Of a stretch of 64,000 nt of DNA, positions 55,878 to 64,000 are shown in pieces. How positions within the stretch are numbered: position 1 is the stretch's first letter; every line of letters starts with the position of its first letter. The notes beneath the pieces were generated by a model. The model saw nothing but the letters and a program-made list of their open reading frames with translations. It made no database searches and was not told the DNA's origin. Origin of the DNA: Colwellia sp. (GTDB lineage Bacteria; Pseudomonadota; Gammaproteobacteria; Enterobacterales; Alteromonadaceae); the NCBI RefSeq assembly GCF_013214175.1, contig NZ_JABSPA010000002.1, forward strand, positions 434,001 through 498,000, written 5' to 3'. The position numbers and the translations under genes were made by a program.

Positions 55878-57569
55878 ATGTCGAGCCAATGGGCAGATCT
55901 CCGACAAGCAACCATTAAGGCGTTAGCACTTATTTGGTTACTCAGTCTGCTGGTTTCTTTAGCGAATTTGGCGATTCCCTTTTACACCTTACAAATATTT
56001 GATCGGGTACTACCAAGTAAAAGTAAAGAAACATTAATAATGCTGTTAGTGGCTATTTCTATTTTTGGTTTACTCTTAATAGGCTGCGAAATTTTACGTC
56101 GAAAAGTGGCAGCATGTTTAGCCAATTTTATTGAAAAAACCACTGAGCCTTATTTATTGGATAAACTGCTCAGTAATATTCATCAATCCGCTGAACAGCG
56201 ACAATCGACCTTACATCAATTAAAAACACTACGCACCTTTGCCACCAGTCCAACGTTATTTGCGGTAATGGATACCACACTGATACCTATACTTATTATT
56301 GCTATTTTTGCCCTCCATCCATTTTTTGGTTATGTACTGACAATTGCCAATATTATGTTTTTTTTAGTGATCATTTTTCAACATTATTCACTAAGTAAAA
56401 CCCAAGACATTCATCAAAAATCTAGTCAGGCTCAACAGAGAAAAAACCAATCTTTTGTGTTAAATATACCCGCATTTAGAGCTATGGGCATGGCTGATGC
56501 TTGGTTTGAGAAAACGAGAAAGGTCAGTGAACAAGCACAAAAAATGCAGTGTATACATGAGAATACTAATCATACTTTTCAAAGTGTCAATTTGAGTATT
56601 CGTTGGCTATTTCAAATAATAGTACCAACGTTAGGAGCTTATTTACTTATCACAAGTCAAATCTCTGCCGGCGTGATGTTGGCTGCGTTAATGCTTAGCA
56701 TGCGAGGTATAATGCCCTTTGACATTTTAGTGAATAGTTGGCAACTGGTCTCAAGTACTTGGCAGATAGTCGTGCAATTAAAAGTAACTGATGACTTGAG
56801 TCATAATGAAAAAATAATACAGCCACCAGAAAAAATCATTGGAAGAGTTTTTATAAAAGGCTTAGTGGTAAAAGACCCTATAAGTAAATCGAGCATATTG
56901 TCGGTTCATGAATTTGAGGCAATACCAGCTTCGTTTAACGTGATTATAGGACCAAATGGTAGTGGTAAAACACTATTATTAGAGAGTATCTTGGGTAATG
57001 TAGCCATTGATAAAGGCAAGGTGTATATCGATGAAATTAATACCAAGTTTATCGACCGTCAATGGTTAGGTAAACAACTAGGCTATGTCCCGCAACGTTT
57101 ACATCTGCCAAATGCTTCAATTAAAGATATCATTTGTCATCATGAAGAATGCAACGAAAGTAAGTTGATTCATGCCGCTAAAACTGCCGCAGTTCATCAA
57201 ACTATCTCATCACTGCCAGAGGGCTATGAAACCACGGTGAACATGACAAGTGCTGGTTTATCCTTGGGCATATTACAAAGGGTTTGTTTGGCTAGAGCTG
57301 TATACCATCAACCACAATTACTGATATTTGATGAAGCGGATGCGTATTTAGATGAAGCAGGAAAAAAAGCCTATTTGAGCTTAATTATGAGCGCTAAATC
57401 TGCTGGCTGTACAGTTATTGCAGTAACTCAAAACACTAAAATACTCGGTGTTGCCGATAAAGTACTTTTAATTGATAAAGGTGAAGTTGAATATTCAGGG
57501 ACGGTTTCAAGTCTGCAAGCCTTTGTTCAAAAAAGTGCTTCGCAGCGAGTGCATCCGCTATTTAGTTAG
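55878..57569 (+). CDS. Type I secretion ABC transporter (PrtD-like) with atypical NBD
   Basis: 563 residues. An exporter-type membrane domain with about six helices (about 15-300) begins with LLSLLVSLANLAIPFYTLQIFDRVLPS, shared with PrtD/LapB-type proteins. The NBD has a normal Walker A, GPNGSGKT (about 358-365), Q-loop YVPQ, and Walker B LLIFDEAD. The signature is LSLGI (461-465) in place of LSGGQ, and the H-loop position is Gln518 (VTQN) instead of His. The gene starts 4 bp after the RTX gene and is followed by HlyD. It probably exports that protein, unless the altered sites make it inactive or a partner of another ATPase. No frameshift is seen. Confidence 0.88.
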   Translation: MSSQWADLRQATIKALALIWLLSLLVSLANLAIPFYTLQIFDRVLPSKSKETLIMLLVAISIFGLLLIGCEILRRKVAACLANFIEKTTEPYLLDKLLSNIHQSAEQRQSTLHQLKTLRTFATSPTLFAVMDTTLIPILIIAIFALHPFFGYVLTIANIMFFLVIIFQHYSLSKTQDIHQKSSQAQQRKNQSFVLNIPAFRAMGMADAWFEKTRKVSEQAQKMQCIHENTNHTFQSVNLSIRWLFQIIVPTLGAYLLITSQISAGVMLAALMLSMRGIMPFDILVNSWQLVSSTWQIVVQLKVTDDLSHNEKIIQPPEKIIGRVFIKGLVVKDPISKSSILSVHEFEAIPASFNVIIGPNGSGKTLLLESILGNVAIDKGKVYIDEINTKFIDRQWLGKQLGYVPQRLHLPNASIKDIICHHEECNESKLIHAAKTAAVHQTISSLPEGYETTVNMTSAGLSLGILQRVCLARAVYHQPQLLIFDEADAYLDEAGKKAYLSLIMSAKSAGCTVIAVTQNTKILGVADKVLLIDKGEVEYSGTVSSLQAFVQKSASQRVHPLFS

Positions 57570-57579
57570 GGAGAAAGTT

Positions 57580-58872
57580 ATGACTTCACAAAGGATAGAT
57601 TTGAGCAGCTATAAATTATGTTTGGGCTTACTCTTATTCGTGGTTATTTCACTCTTTTATTTATGGGCTTCATTTGCGCCAATGAGTAGTGCCGCTATTG
57701 CACAAGGCTACATACGCTCTAGTGGCTTTAGCAAAGAAATTCAGCATCTGGGTGGTGGAATAGTTACTAAGATTAATGTCGACGAAGGGCAAACAGTCCG
57801 CAAGGGTGATGTCTTGGTACAGCTAAAAAATGATCAACCTCGTCTTAGTATCAAGAGCAAACTTAACCAGTTACTGCATTTATTACTACAGCGTGAATTA
57901 CTTACAGCAATGTTGAATAAACAAGAAAAGCTAATGGTAGGGTTAGAAACACTGAAGTTATCAGAAAAGTTATCTCAAGAAAGCCGGTTGTTTTTCAATC
58001 ATTCACAGTTAAAAAAACAACGAGATATAGAGCGAGAATTGATGGCATTACACAATAGTCAACTTCACCAAATTAAATTGGCTATTGTCGGAAAAAAGAA
58101 AGAAAAACAAAGCTACCAAGATCAATTAGCATCACTAGAACTTGAGCGAGGCACCTATGAAAAACTTGCTAGTAGTGATTTTTATGCCAGACAAAAATTA
58201 CAGCCAATAAACCGTAATATCACGATAATCATGGCGAATATTACTGGTATTGATACCGAAATAGCGCAATATCAACTAGAAAATAAGCAGCAACAACTTT
58301 CAGAAATTAATAGAAAAAGTCAGAGTGATTATCAATATCAACTGCAGTTATTTGCAATTACCGCTCAAATTCCGGTAATAACCAGTGAACTGGGGCAATT
58401 AAAATTAACTATTGATCGTTCTGCGATTAGAGCGACAGTAGCAGGAAAAATCAGCAACCTTTCTATTCACTCTGTTGGCGGAACAATAGCTTCTCAGCAA
58501 GTGTTGATGGAAATAGTACCTGAAAATGATCATTTAATCGTTGAAGTAAAATTATCCCCTGATGATATCGATGGTATAAGGCTAGCGGCGAAAACTCAAG
58601 TCCGCTTGACTGCTTACAATCAGCGAAAAATGCCTATGATTGCTGCAACAGTTATTCAAATATCGCCGGATCGGATGTTTGATTCCAAAGGTCAGCCCTA
58701 TTATCGTGTAGCGTTGCAAGTGAATGATATTGAAAATATGGAAAGTTTGGGACTTGAGCTTCGTCCTGGTATGGGAGCCGAAGCATTTATTGAAACGGGT
58801 AATCAAACATTAACGGATTACCTATTTTATTCGTTATTTCAAGGCAGTGAACGAGCATTTAGAGATAACTAA
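57580..58872 (+). CDS. HlyD-family type I secretion adaptor
   Basis: 430 residues from the ATG at 57580 (MTSQRIDLSS), preceded by GGGAGAAAG; a longer in-frame reading lacks a ribosome site and would overlap the ABC gene. One transmembrane helix (about 13-33) is followed by a lipoyl half (IQHLGGGIVTKINVDEGQTV), a long coiled coil (about 95-275), the second half and a beta-barrel ending with LRPGMGAEAFIETG. This is the usual HlyD/PrtE form. It bridges the ABC protein and an outer-membrane TolC, which is not in this operon. The gene follows the ABC stop by 10 bp. Confidence 0.92.
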   Translation: MTSQRIDLSSYKLCLGLLLFVVISLFYLWASFAPMSSAAIAQGYIRSSGFSKEIQHLGGGIVTKINVDEGQTVRKGDVLVQLKNDQPRLSIKSKLNQLLHLLLQRELLTAMLNKQEKLMVGLETLKLSEKLSQESRLFFNHSQLKKQRDIERELMALHNSQLHQIKLAIVGKKKEKQSYQDQLASLELERGTYEKLASSDFYARQKLQPINRNITIIMANITGIDTEIAQYQLENKQQQLSEINRKSQSDYQYQLQLFAITAQIPVITSELGQLKLTIDRSAIRATVAGKISNLSIHSVGGTIASQQVLMEIVPENDHLIVEVKLSPDDIDGIRLAAKTQVRLTAYNQRKMPMIAATVIQISPDRMFDSKGQPYYRVALQVNDIENMESLGLELRPGMGAEAFIETGNQTLTDYLFYSLFQGSERAFRDN

Positions 58873-58903
58873 TTTCATGCATGTCTACATATACTCTTGA
58901 ATT

Positions 58904-59478
58904 GTAGTGTCCGTATTAAAGAAATATAAGTTTAATCTAGCAGCGCTTACGCTGTTGGTAATACTCTGATATCAAGTAAGAATAAAAGCGTAATAATAGA
59001 TTATTACGTTTTTTTTGCTTTTAGCTCATTAGTTTTTATAGGCTATAGTAATTATTTCATTACTAATTATGATATAAATTAAGTTCAGTTACTGAGCTAG
59101 AGGTAATGTATGGGTATTGAACACGGTAAAGTATCTATTAGCCTAAAGGGCAATATCATTGTTGTCCGAAATGTCGGTGCTTTTAATGAATACGGCGCAC
59201 AGAAATATACTAATGGTGTCGAGGCTATTGTAGATGATTTACAGGATGCCAGCTTTTCTATTCTCGTTAATAATCTAGAATTTCAAGGGGCTACACCAGA
59301 AGCTTATCAAGAACTGGAAAATTATAATATTTGGTTGAACCAGCAAAAGCTCATTGCTAAAGCCATGGTTATCACCTCAAATACCACCTTAGATGTCATC
59401 AATAAGTTATCACCCTCAAGAGCATCGCAACAAACACGCAGCTTTGATAATGAAGAAGATGCGATGCATTGGCTGCAA
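58904..59478. repeat. 575-bp direct repeat, copy 2 (derived copy)
   Basis: The match to 52795-53369 begins inside the last codons of the DUF4097-type gene (orphan SVRIKEI and stop; TAG became TAA) and ends inside the last codons of the STAS-like gene. The orphan tail shows this copy is derived. With copy 1 it brackets the RTX, ABC and HlyD genes in a 6.1-kb unit. Confidence 0.93.
58989..59015 (+). terminator. Duplicated intrinsic terminator (after HlyD)
   Basis: Same stem as at 52880 (CGTAATAA/TTATTACG) with a changed loop base, followed by T residues. It now ends the RTX-secretion operon. Confidence 0.85.
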
Positions 59479-59490
59479 ACCTTAAGCTAA
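59110..59490 (+). CDS. Small STAS/SpoIIAA-like protein, duplicate copy B
   Basis: 126 residues, identical to the protein encoded at 53001 except for LQTLS for LQSLS at the end. Nucleotide differences are very few and mostly silent, so both copies are either recent or kept similar by gene conversion. The last ~12 bp and the flanking DNA downstream differ, so the repeat ends inside the gene and the C-terminus has been rebuilt with the same reading frame and length. It has its own ribosome site and upstream region. Confidence 0.78.
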   Translation: MGIEHGKVSISLKGNIIVVRNVGAFNEYGAQKYTNGVEAIVDDLQDASFSILVNNLEFQGATPEAYQELENYNIWLNQQKLIAKAMVITSNTTLDVINKLSPSRASQQTRSFDNEEDAMHWLQTLS

Positions 59491-59603
59491 TATTTATGCT
59501 CCCAACATTAGCTTAACCTTAACCTTAACTTGAACCTTAAACGCCCCCCTAATTTCACTAGCTATACTTGCTGTTATGTATATTCAAATACGTGAGCATA
59601 GCT

Positions 59604-60710
59604 ATGAGCATTTCCCCTCAGCAGCCCTTAACTATAAATGAATCTGCAATAAATGAATTAACGATAAAACAGTTCTTTGATAGGGATAGCTGTACTTATA
59701 CTTACTTATTAGTTGATGCCAAAACTCACCAAGGTGCGATTATTGATGGGGTTAAGGAGCAACTCAAGCGTGATCTGCAATATATTGAGGAATTGGGCAT
59801 TGAGCTACTTTATGCTATTGAAACCCACGTTCATGCTGATCACATTAGCTCTGCAGGTTTAATCAGACAAAAAACTGGTGCTAAAATAGTTTATAACCAA
59901 GCGGCAGGCATCAAATCTATTGATATTGCGTTGAATGATGGAGATATGCTTCCCCTTGGCCATAGTCACATTAAAGCGATACGTACACCGGGACATACCA
60001 GCGCTTGTATGAGTTTTTACATCGCTGGCGGAGTTATTAATGGCGCAGCATTTAACGGCATGGTTTTCACCGGTGATACTTTGCTGATAAGAGGTTGCGG
60101 TCGGACAGACTTTCAGCAGGGAAATTCAGTGGAACTCTACCATAGTGTCACTGAAAAGCTGTTTAGCTTAAATGATAAAACCATTGTCTATCCCGGCCAT
60201 GATTATAATGGCAATACCAGCTCAACGATTGCTGAAGAGAAGCAATGGAACCCTAGGCTTGGTAAACAAATATCTCTGGCTGATTTTATCGATATTATGA
60301 GTAATCTGAACCTAGCATTACCTAAAAAAATTAATGAAGCTGTACCTGCAAATGAGGGCTGTGGTATTAACTTTAACCCCAATATTTATGTGCATGAAGA
60401 CTTTTCTATGACTTCGCTTTATCAAGTATGGCAACAACAAAATCTGGCAAACTTGATCATTGATAACCGCAGCGAAGATGAATATTTACAAGGGCATATC
60501 CCCGACAGCCAAAATATCCCTTTAGGTACAGAAGCAGCTCATCTCGAAGCGCTTAAAAGCTTTAAACATATTTATATTTACTGTCATTCAGGTCGAAGAT
60601 CTCAAACTGCCTTAACTAATTTAGCCATGATGGGGCTAGAAAATATCACCTGTGTTAGTCATTCAGGCATTGCTGAATGGCAAGCGCTGGGCTATCCGAT
60701 TTCGCTGTAG
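59604..60710 (+). CDS. Persulfide dioxygenase-rhodanese fusion (ETHE1-like)
   Basis: 368 residues from the ATG at 59604 (MSISPQQPL), preferred over an earlier TTG. The N-terminal metallo-beta-lactamase domain has ETHVHADHISS (the HxHxDH motif), RTPGHTSAC, and GDTLLIRGCGRTDFQQG, the signature of ETHE1-type persulfide dioxygenases. A C-terminal rhodanese domain (about 275-368) has the active Cys in YCHSGRRSQTA. Such fusions oxidise glutathione persulfide to sulfite and move sulfur to thiosulfate, in sulfide detoxification. No sulfide:quinone oxidase gene lies near. It is transcribed alone, convergent with the SGNH gene. Confidence 0.9.
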   Translation: MSISPQQPLTINESAINELTIKQFFDRDSCTYTYLLVDAKTHQGAIIDGVKEQLKRDLQYIEELGIELLYAIETHVHADHISSAGLIRQKTGAKIVYNQAAGIKSIDIALNDGDMLPLGHSHIKAIRTPGHTSACMSFYIAGGVINGAAFNGMVFTGDTLLIRGCGRTDFQQGNSVELYHSVTEKLFSLNDKTIVYPGHDYNGNTSSTIAEEKQWNPRLGKQISLADFIDIMSNLNLALPKKINEAVPANEGCGINFNPNIYVHEDFSMTSLYQVWQQQNLANLIIDNRSEDEYLQGHIPDSQNIPLGTEAAHLEALKSFKHIYIYCHSGRRSQTALTNLAMMGLENITCVSHSGIAEWQALGYPISL

Positions 60711-60723
60711 CCCAGCCAAGTTG

Positions 60724-62028
60724 TTACAATGCCTGAGCATACTCGTTAACTAAGAAGTCTGTGTAAGCAATATCACCGCGGTAGCGCGACAGGTGGGTGG
60801 TATCTCGATACATATCAGAGTTAACTTCTTTAATATCTTGATGATTTTTTATCTTGATACCCGTCGCCTGTTCAATTTGTTTTATTGCTTGCGCGAGTCG
60901 TATTTTTGCCTCGGGTGTGTAGTGAATATAGCGACTGTTCTTTGGCAGCATAACCACTTCCACTTTATCGGAAAAGCGTTGGAAGTTTTTCACTATGCCA
61001 ATGAAGCTTTCTACTAAAAAGGGTTCAAAATGTAACTCTTCAATGTCAGCAGACCGAATACGACTCAAACGATCATTTTTCATCCTAGCCTCAGTTTGTG
61101 AGGCGGCATAATAGCTATCAAATATTGCTAGCGTCTCGGCAGAACGTTCTTGCGGAATAGTACCAGCACCTCGCCAAGGGTAATACCACTCTTCACCTGA
61201 GTAGTTTGGATAGTCTTTTTCGAATGCTTCGTTTAACTCTTTACCCAAACTTCTACGGGCAGTTATCGTTTCTTTATCATCTTTAAAGCGTTGGCCTCTT
61301 TGTGGTGGAAATAACTCCCTCGAATAATAACTAGTGACCATTTCAGCGGAGACATGATTGCGGATATATTTAATGTTAAATAAATGAATACCTCTGCTGA
61401 GATCTTCTTTTAATATTTGCCATAACTCGGCATCGTTAGACAACATTGTAATAAACGAATCTAAAGAGAATTTTGCCCTGTTCCAGCGTGTGCTTGTCGT
61501 TTGAAAAGGATTGAATTCAATTAAAGCCAGTTTAAGTTTTCTGTCTTGTTCGACAAATTGCTCAGCTAAACGTCTTGATAGTAAATCTTGGTAATAAGGA
61601 TTCAAACCGCCAAAACCAAAATTAAATGAGGTTATATCTTTGCCCATAGCTTTTAAGTCACCATCAAACTTTCGTGGTGAAAAACCAGCACGGGTCATGG
61701 AAGAGCCGTAAAACATTACCAAATCATTTGGCTCAGCGATTATTTGCGGGATTGCTGCTTGTGCCTGTAATACCCGTCCTAAAATACCTTGTTTATTGGC
61801 ACCATTGGCATCGAGCAAAAGGCGCACTAAGCCCATGGCTGCCATCATGCCAAGTACAATGGCTAAGGTTATTTTAACAAATACTCGTCTATCTTCGGCT
61901 TGGACTGCTGTGGGACTTGTGACTTGCTCAGCAGATACCTGTTCAGTTGGTGCTTGTTCACCTAAAGTAATTGCTTCATTCATCTCTGCTGATTGCATCT
62001 TATTAAAATTGGAAGTAGATAAACTCAT
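60724..62028 (-). CDS. SGNH-hydrolase-like protein paired with MBOAT acyltransferase
   Basis: A 434-residue protein. A ~45-residue cytosolic lead rich in Glu, Gln and Thr is followed by one transmembrane helix (about 52-68). The periplasmic part has MFYGSSMTRAGFSP (block I, serine nucleophile in GSS) and near the C-terminus DTTHLSRYRG (block V Asp and His). It is similar in role to AlgJ/AlgX or DltD-like partners that take acyl groups across with MBOAT proteins. Its start overlaps the end of the MBOAT gene by 26 bp, with GGAG about 11 bp before the ATG. The acceptor is unknown. Confidence 0.82.
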   Translation of the reverse strand: MSLSTSNFNKMQSAEMNEAITLGEQAPTEQVSAEQVTSPTAVQAEDRRVFVKITLAIVLGMMAAMGLVRLLLDANGANKQGILGRVLQAQAAIPQIIAEPNDLVMFYGSSMTRAGFSPRKFDGDLKAMGKDITSFNFGFGGLNPYYQDLLSRRLAEQFVEQDRKLKLALIEFNPFQTTSTRWNRAKFSLDSFITMLSNDAELWQILKEDLSRGIHLFNIKYIRNHVSAEMVTSYYSRELFPPQRGQRFKDDKETITARRSLGKELNEAFEKDYPNYSGEEWYYPWRGAGTIPQERSAETLAIFDSYYAASQTEARMKNDRLSRIRSADIEELHFEPFLVESFIGIVKNFQRFSDKVEVVMLPKNSRYIHYTPEAKIRLAQAIKQIEQATGIKIKNHQDIKEVNSDMYRDTTHLSRYRGDIAYTDFLVNEYAQAL

Positions 62029-63415
62029 TACTTGGTTCTCCTATTAATAAACAAATGGCTTGGCCTAAAATAATTAGCAACCAAAACTGCCAGTTTTTCT
62101 TTTCCAATTTATCTGCTGACTTAATGACAAAGTAGTCCATCACATGCATCAATAATACCCACACCGACGTTAAGATAAATATGCTCCAGGCATTAGCACC
62201 TAACTGACTCGCGCTACCAAAAGTATGTAAATTACCAATAATGATTATTGCGCTATTTATGTCGATTGCTCTAAAAAACACCCAACCAATAAGAATTAAA
62301 TAGAAGGTTACCGCCCACTTAACGAAGCTGACAGCTAAGGTATTGCTGCGATTAAAACGGCTGAATATCTGCAAGTTAGCAAGGTAATGGGTAAGGGTAA
62401 TAATTGCGCCATGAAATGCGCCCCAAGCAACAAATGTCCATGCAGCGCCATGCCATAAACCACCTAATAACATGGTTAAAAATACATTACGGGTACGATT
62501 ATTATTTCTATTGCCACCTAAGGAGATGTATAAATAATCCTTCAACCAGCTCGATAAGGAAATATGCCATCTACGCCAGAAATCGACCGGAGATTTAGCA
62601 AAGTAAGGTACTCTAAAGTTAAGCGGAATATTAAAACCGAGCAAAATAGCTAAGCCAATGGCCATATCGGTATAACCGGAAAAATCACCATAGATTTGCC
62701 CAGCAAATGCCAGCACACCAGTCCACATTTCTAAGGTGCTTAATGACTCTTGCGCAGCAAAAGCTTTATCTGCTGGAATAGCGAGAATATCGGCACCAGT
62801 TTTTTTGATTAAACCGACAGTAATTAATAAAAAGCCATGTTTTGCTTCTAGCCATTTCGGCATAGATATCACGTGCATCTGTGGCAAGATATGTTTGGCT
62901 CTAAGAATAGGGCCGGCAACTAATTGCGGGAAAAAAGACAAGGCGGCGACAAATTCAACTAGGCCTTTACGGGGTTTCATATCACCACGGTACACATCTA
63001 TGGTGTAACTCATACTTTGGAAAGTATAAAAAGAAATACCCACAGGTAGCACCCAAGAAAGAGTGGTAAATGAGGCTTGATAGCCCAGTACTGATAATAA
63101 ATCGGCAACAGAAGCTATGGCAAAATCTGCATATTTAAAGGTGGCTAAAATGCCTAAATTGAGTACCAGCGATAAGGTTAGCCAACCTTTTTTGTTGCCT
63201 TGACTCGATGAGTTGAAAATAGCTTGAGCAATAAAATAATCGGCAATACCACTACCCACTAATAACGGAATAAAGCTGTAATTCCAGCCGCCGTAAAAGA
63301 TCAAGCTACTGACTAACAACAGGTAAACTTTAGGGGTTTGTTTTAAAAAGGCGAAGCCATAAAACAAAATAAAAATGCAAAAGAACCAAAAGAATATCGG
63401 AGTATTAAATATCAT
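62003..63415 (-). CDS. MBOAT family O-acyltransferase (AlgI-like)
   Basis: A 470-residue inner-membrane protein with about eleven hydrophobic helices. MBOAT features are present: PVGISFYTFQSMSYTIDVYR (start of the core), DFWRRWHISLSSWLKDYLY, and LLGGLWHGAAWTF with the catalytic histidine. Such proteins move acetyl groups, or D-alanine in DltB, across the membrane to decorate alginate, peptidoglycan or other surface glycans. It is the first gene of a two-gene operon with the SGNH-like protein. No alginate biosynthesis genes are near, so the glycan target may be the surface polysaccharide made elsewhere in this genome. Confidence 0.92.
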   Translation of the reverse strand: MIFNTPIFFWFFCIFILFYGFAFLKQTPKVYLLLVSSLIFYGGWNYSFIPLLVGSGIADYFIAQAIFNSSSQGNKKGWLTLSLVLNLGILATFKYADFAIASVADLLSVLGYQASFTTLSWVLPVGISFYTFQSMSYTIDVYRGDMKPRKGLVEFVAALSFFPQLVAGPILRAKHILPQMHVISMPKWLEAKHGFLLITVGLIKKTGADILAIPADKAFAAQESLSTLEMWTGVLAFAGQIYGDFSGYTDMAIGLAILLGFNIPLNFRVPYFAKSPVDFWRRWHISLSSWLKDYLYISLGGNRNNNRTRNVFLTMLLGGLWHGAAWTFVAWGAFHGAIITLTHYLANLQIFSRFNRSNTLAVSFVKWAVTFYLILIGWVFFRAIDINSAIIIIGNLHTFGSASQLGANAWSIFILTSVWVLLMHVMDYFVIKSADKLEKKNWQFWLLIILGQAICLLIGEPSNEFIYFQF

Positions 63416-63651
63416 TGTGACCTCCTATTCTCTGCTCTACAGCGCGTTTGTTAAGTAATAAATTCATGTTGTGCTCTTTTTTAAAGACGAGTCTATCGAG
63501 CCTAAGGCCTAACATTTTTAAAATGATTGGCGTGGATTAGGAAAAGTACGTAGCTCGTCTTTACGTTAAATGCTTATGTGGCTTTGAGTTCTATCGTCTC
63601 AATTTATATGAAGTGACTTCGGGCAATGTGGTTAGCATTGATATGGAAAAC

Positions 63652-64000
63652 TTATTCAATGGCACCGTTTTCAATAAGGTAGCTAGTTATTTCGCTGATA
63701 CGTGACATGTTTAGTGGTGAACGAATTTTAAGACCGTCAGATAAACCTGTTTTTACCGATAAGTTAACATCAGCACCTTGATTAACAAGTAACTGAGTCA
63801 TCTCAAAATACCCTCTTCTGGTTGCATTGATTAACGGTGTTTCATCACCTCTTACGATGCCATTTATATCTGCGCCATTATCAATAAGTAATTGCGCTAG
63901 GGCTATATTGTTAGTCATGGCTGCGGTAATTAATGGGTTACCATCACCCCGTGATGATTGGTTAACATTGGCGCCTAAATCAATGAGTGCTTGCACCATT
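63652..64000 (-). CDS. Ankyrin-repeat protein, C-terminal part, cut by window edge
   Basis: At least 115 residues of the C-terminal end, with the N-terminus beyond the right edge; the first Met seen may be internal. About three ankyrin repeats are visible: LIDLGANVNQSSRGDGNPLI, LLIDNGADINGIVRGDETPL and LLVNQGADVNLSVKTG. The final portion (SRISEITSYLIENGAIE) caps the array. Ankyrin repeats mediate protein binding; nothing more can be said of its role. About 236 bp without a gene separate it from the MBOAT gene. Confidence 0.8.
   Translation of the reverse strand, partial: MVQALIDLGANVNQSSRGDGNPLITAAMTNNIALAQLLIDNGADINGIVRGDETPLINATRRGYFEMTQLLVNQGADVNLSVKTGLSDGLKIRSPLNMSRISEITSYLIENGAIE

Noticed and set aside
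59513..59545. Telomere-like CTTAAC words
   Set aside because: Only a few imperfect units; too short to be meaningful and probably chance in AT-rich DNA.

Overview
The window looks like part of the chromosome of a marine gammaproteobacterium of the Alteromonadales, most likely Colwellia or a close relative. This is inferred from the AT-rich sequence, the ydbH-ynbE-ydbL trio, OxyR/AhpCF, class I Tat-dependent NosZ, the YeiE/YeiH pair and the general style of the proteins. No alignment was run. There are no rRNA or tRNA genes, no CRISPR array and no complete insertion sequence. Coding density is ordinary and genes run on both strands.

Layout. (1) 1-7.5 kb is the end of a surface-polysaccharide locus: the tail of a WecC-like UDP-sugar dehydrogenase, a heparinase II/III-type enzyme, two related GT4 glycosyltransferases and a GT2-like enzyme. 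(2) 7.5-12.4 kb holds a cluster of palindromic repeats, two decayed fragments of a NosZ C-terminus, then nosZ and nosR behind a perfect FNR-type box. nosDFYL is not here. (3) 12.5-19 kb holds a small STAS-like protein, tyrS, an M23 peptidase, an NhaC-type antiporter, a MITE-like palindromic element and a 41-codon membrane-protein gene preceded by a second perfect FNR box. (4) 19.2-23.4 kb holds a LysE exporter and the peroxide module oxyR-ahpC-ahpF. (5) 23.6-31.9 kb holds a MASE1/CHASE hybrid histidine kinase, ydbH-ynbE-ydbL and a YfcH-like epimerase. (6) 32-38.3 kb is a czcCBA-type metal efflux operon divergent from a CadR-like MerR regulator, with a textbook 19-bp-spacer MerR promoter. (7) 38.3-41.9 kb holds assorted single genes.

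(8) 41.9-49.7 kb is a two-component system (NtrY-like kinase and sigma-54 activator) divergent from a MacA-like adaptor, an ABC ATPase and a large FtsX-type permease. The intergenic region carries paired palindromic enhancer-like sites and a good sigma-54 -24/-12 promoter, so the two halves probably form one regulatory circuit. (9) 49.8-51.9 kb is the LysR/YeiH pair. (10) 52-59.5 kb is the most unusual part: an RTX protein with DUF4114, a type I secretion ABC protein and its HlyD adaptor sit between two near-identical 575-bp direct repeats. Each repeat carries a whole small STAS-like gene plus the last codons of the neighbouring DUF4097-like gene. The ABC protein lacks a normal signature motif and the switch histidine. 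(11) 59.6-64 kb holds a persulfide-dioxygenase/rhodanese fusion, an MBOAT/SGNH acylation pair and the C-terminal part of an ankyrin-repeat protein.

Main candidates for new biology are the repeat-flanked RTX/secretion cassette with its atypical ATPase, the FNR-linked 41-residue membrane protein, the sigma-54-driven ABC export operon, and the NosZ relics beside a nos locus reduced to nosRZ.
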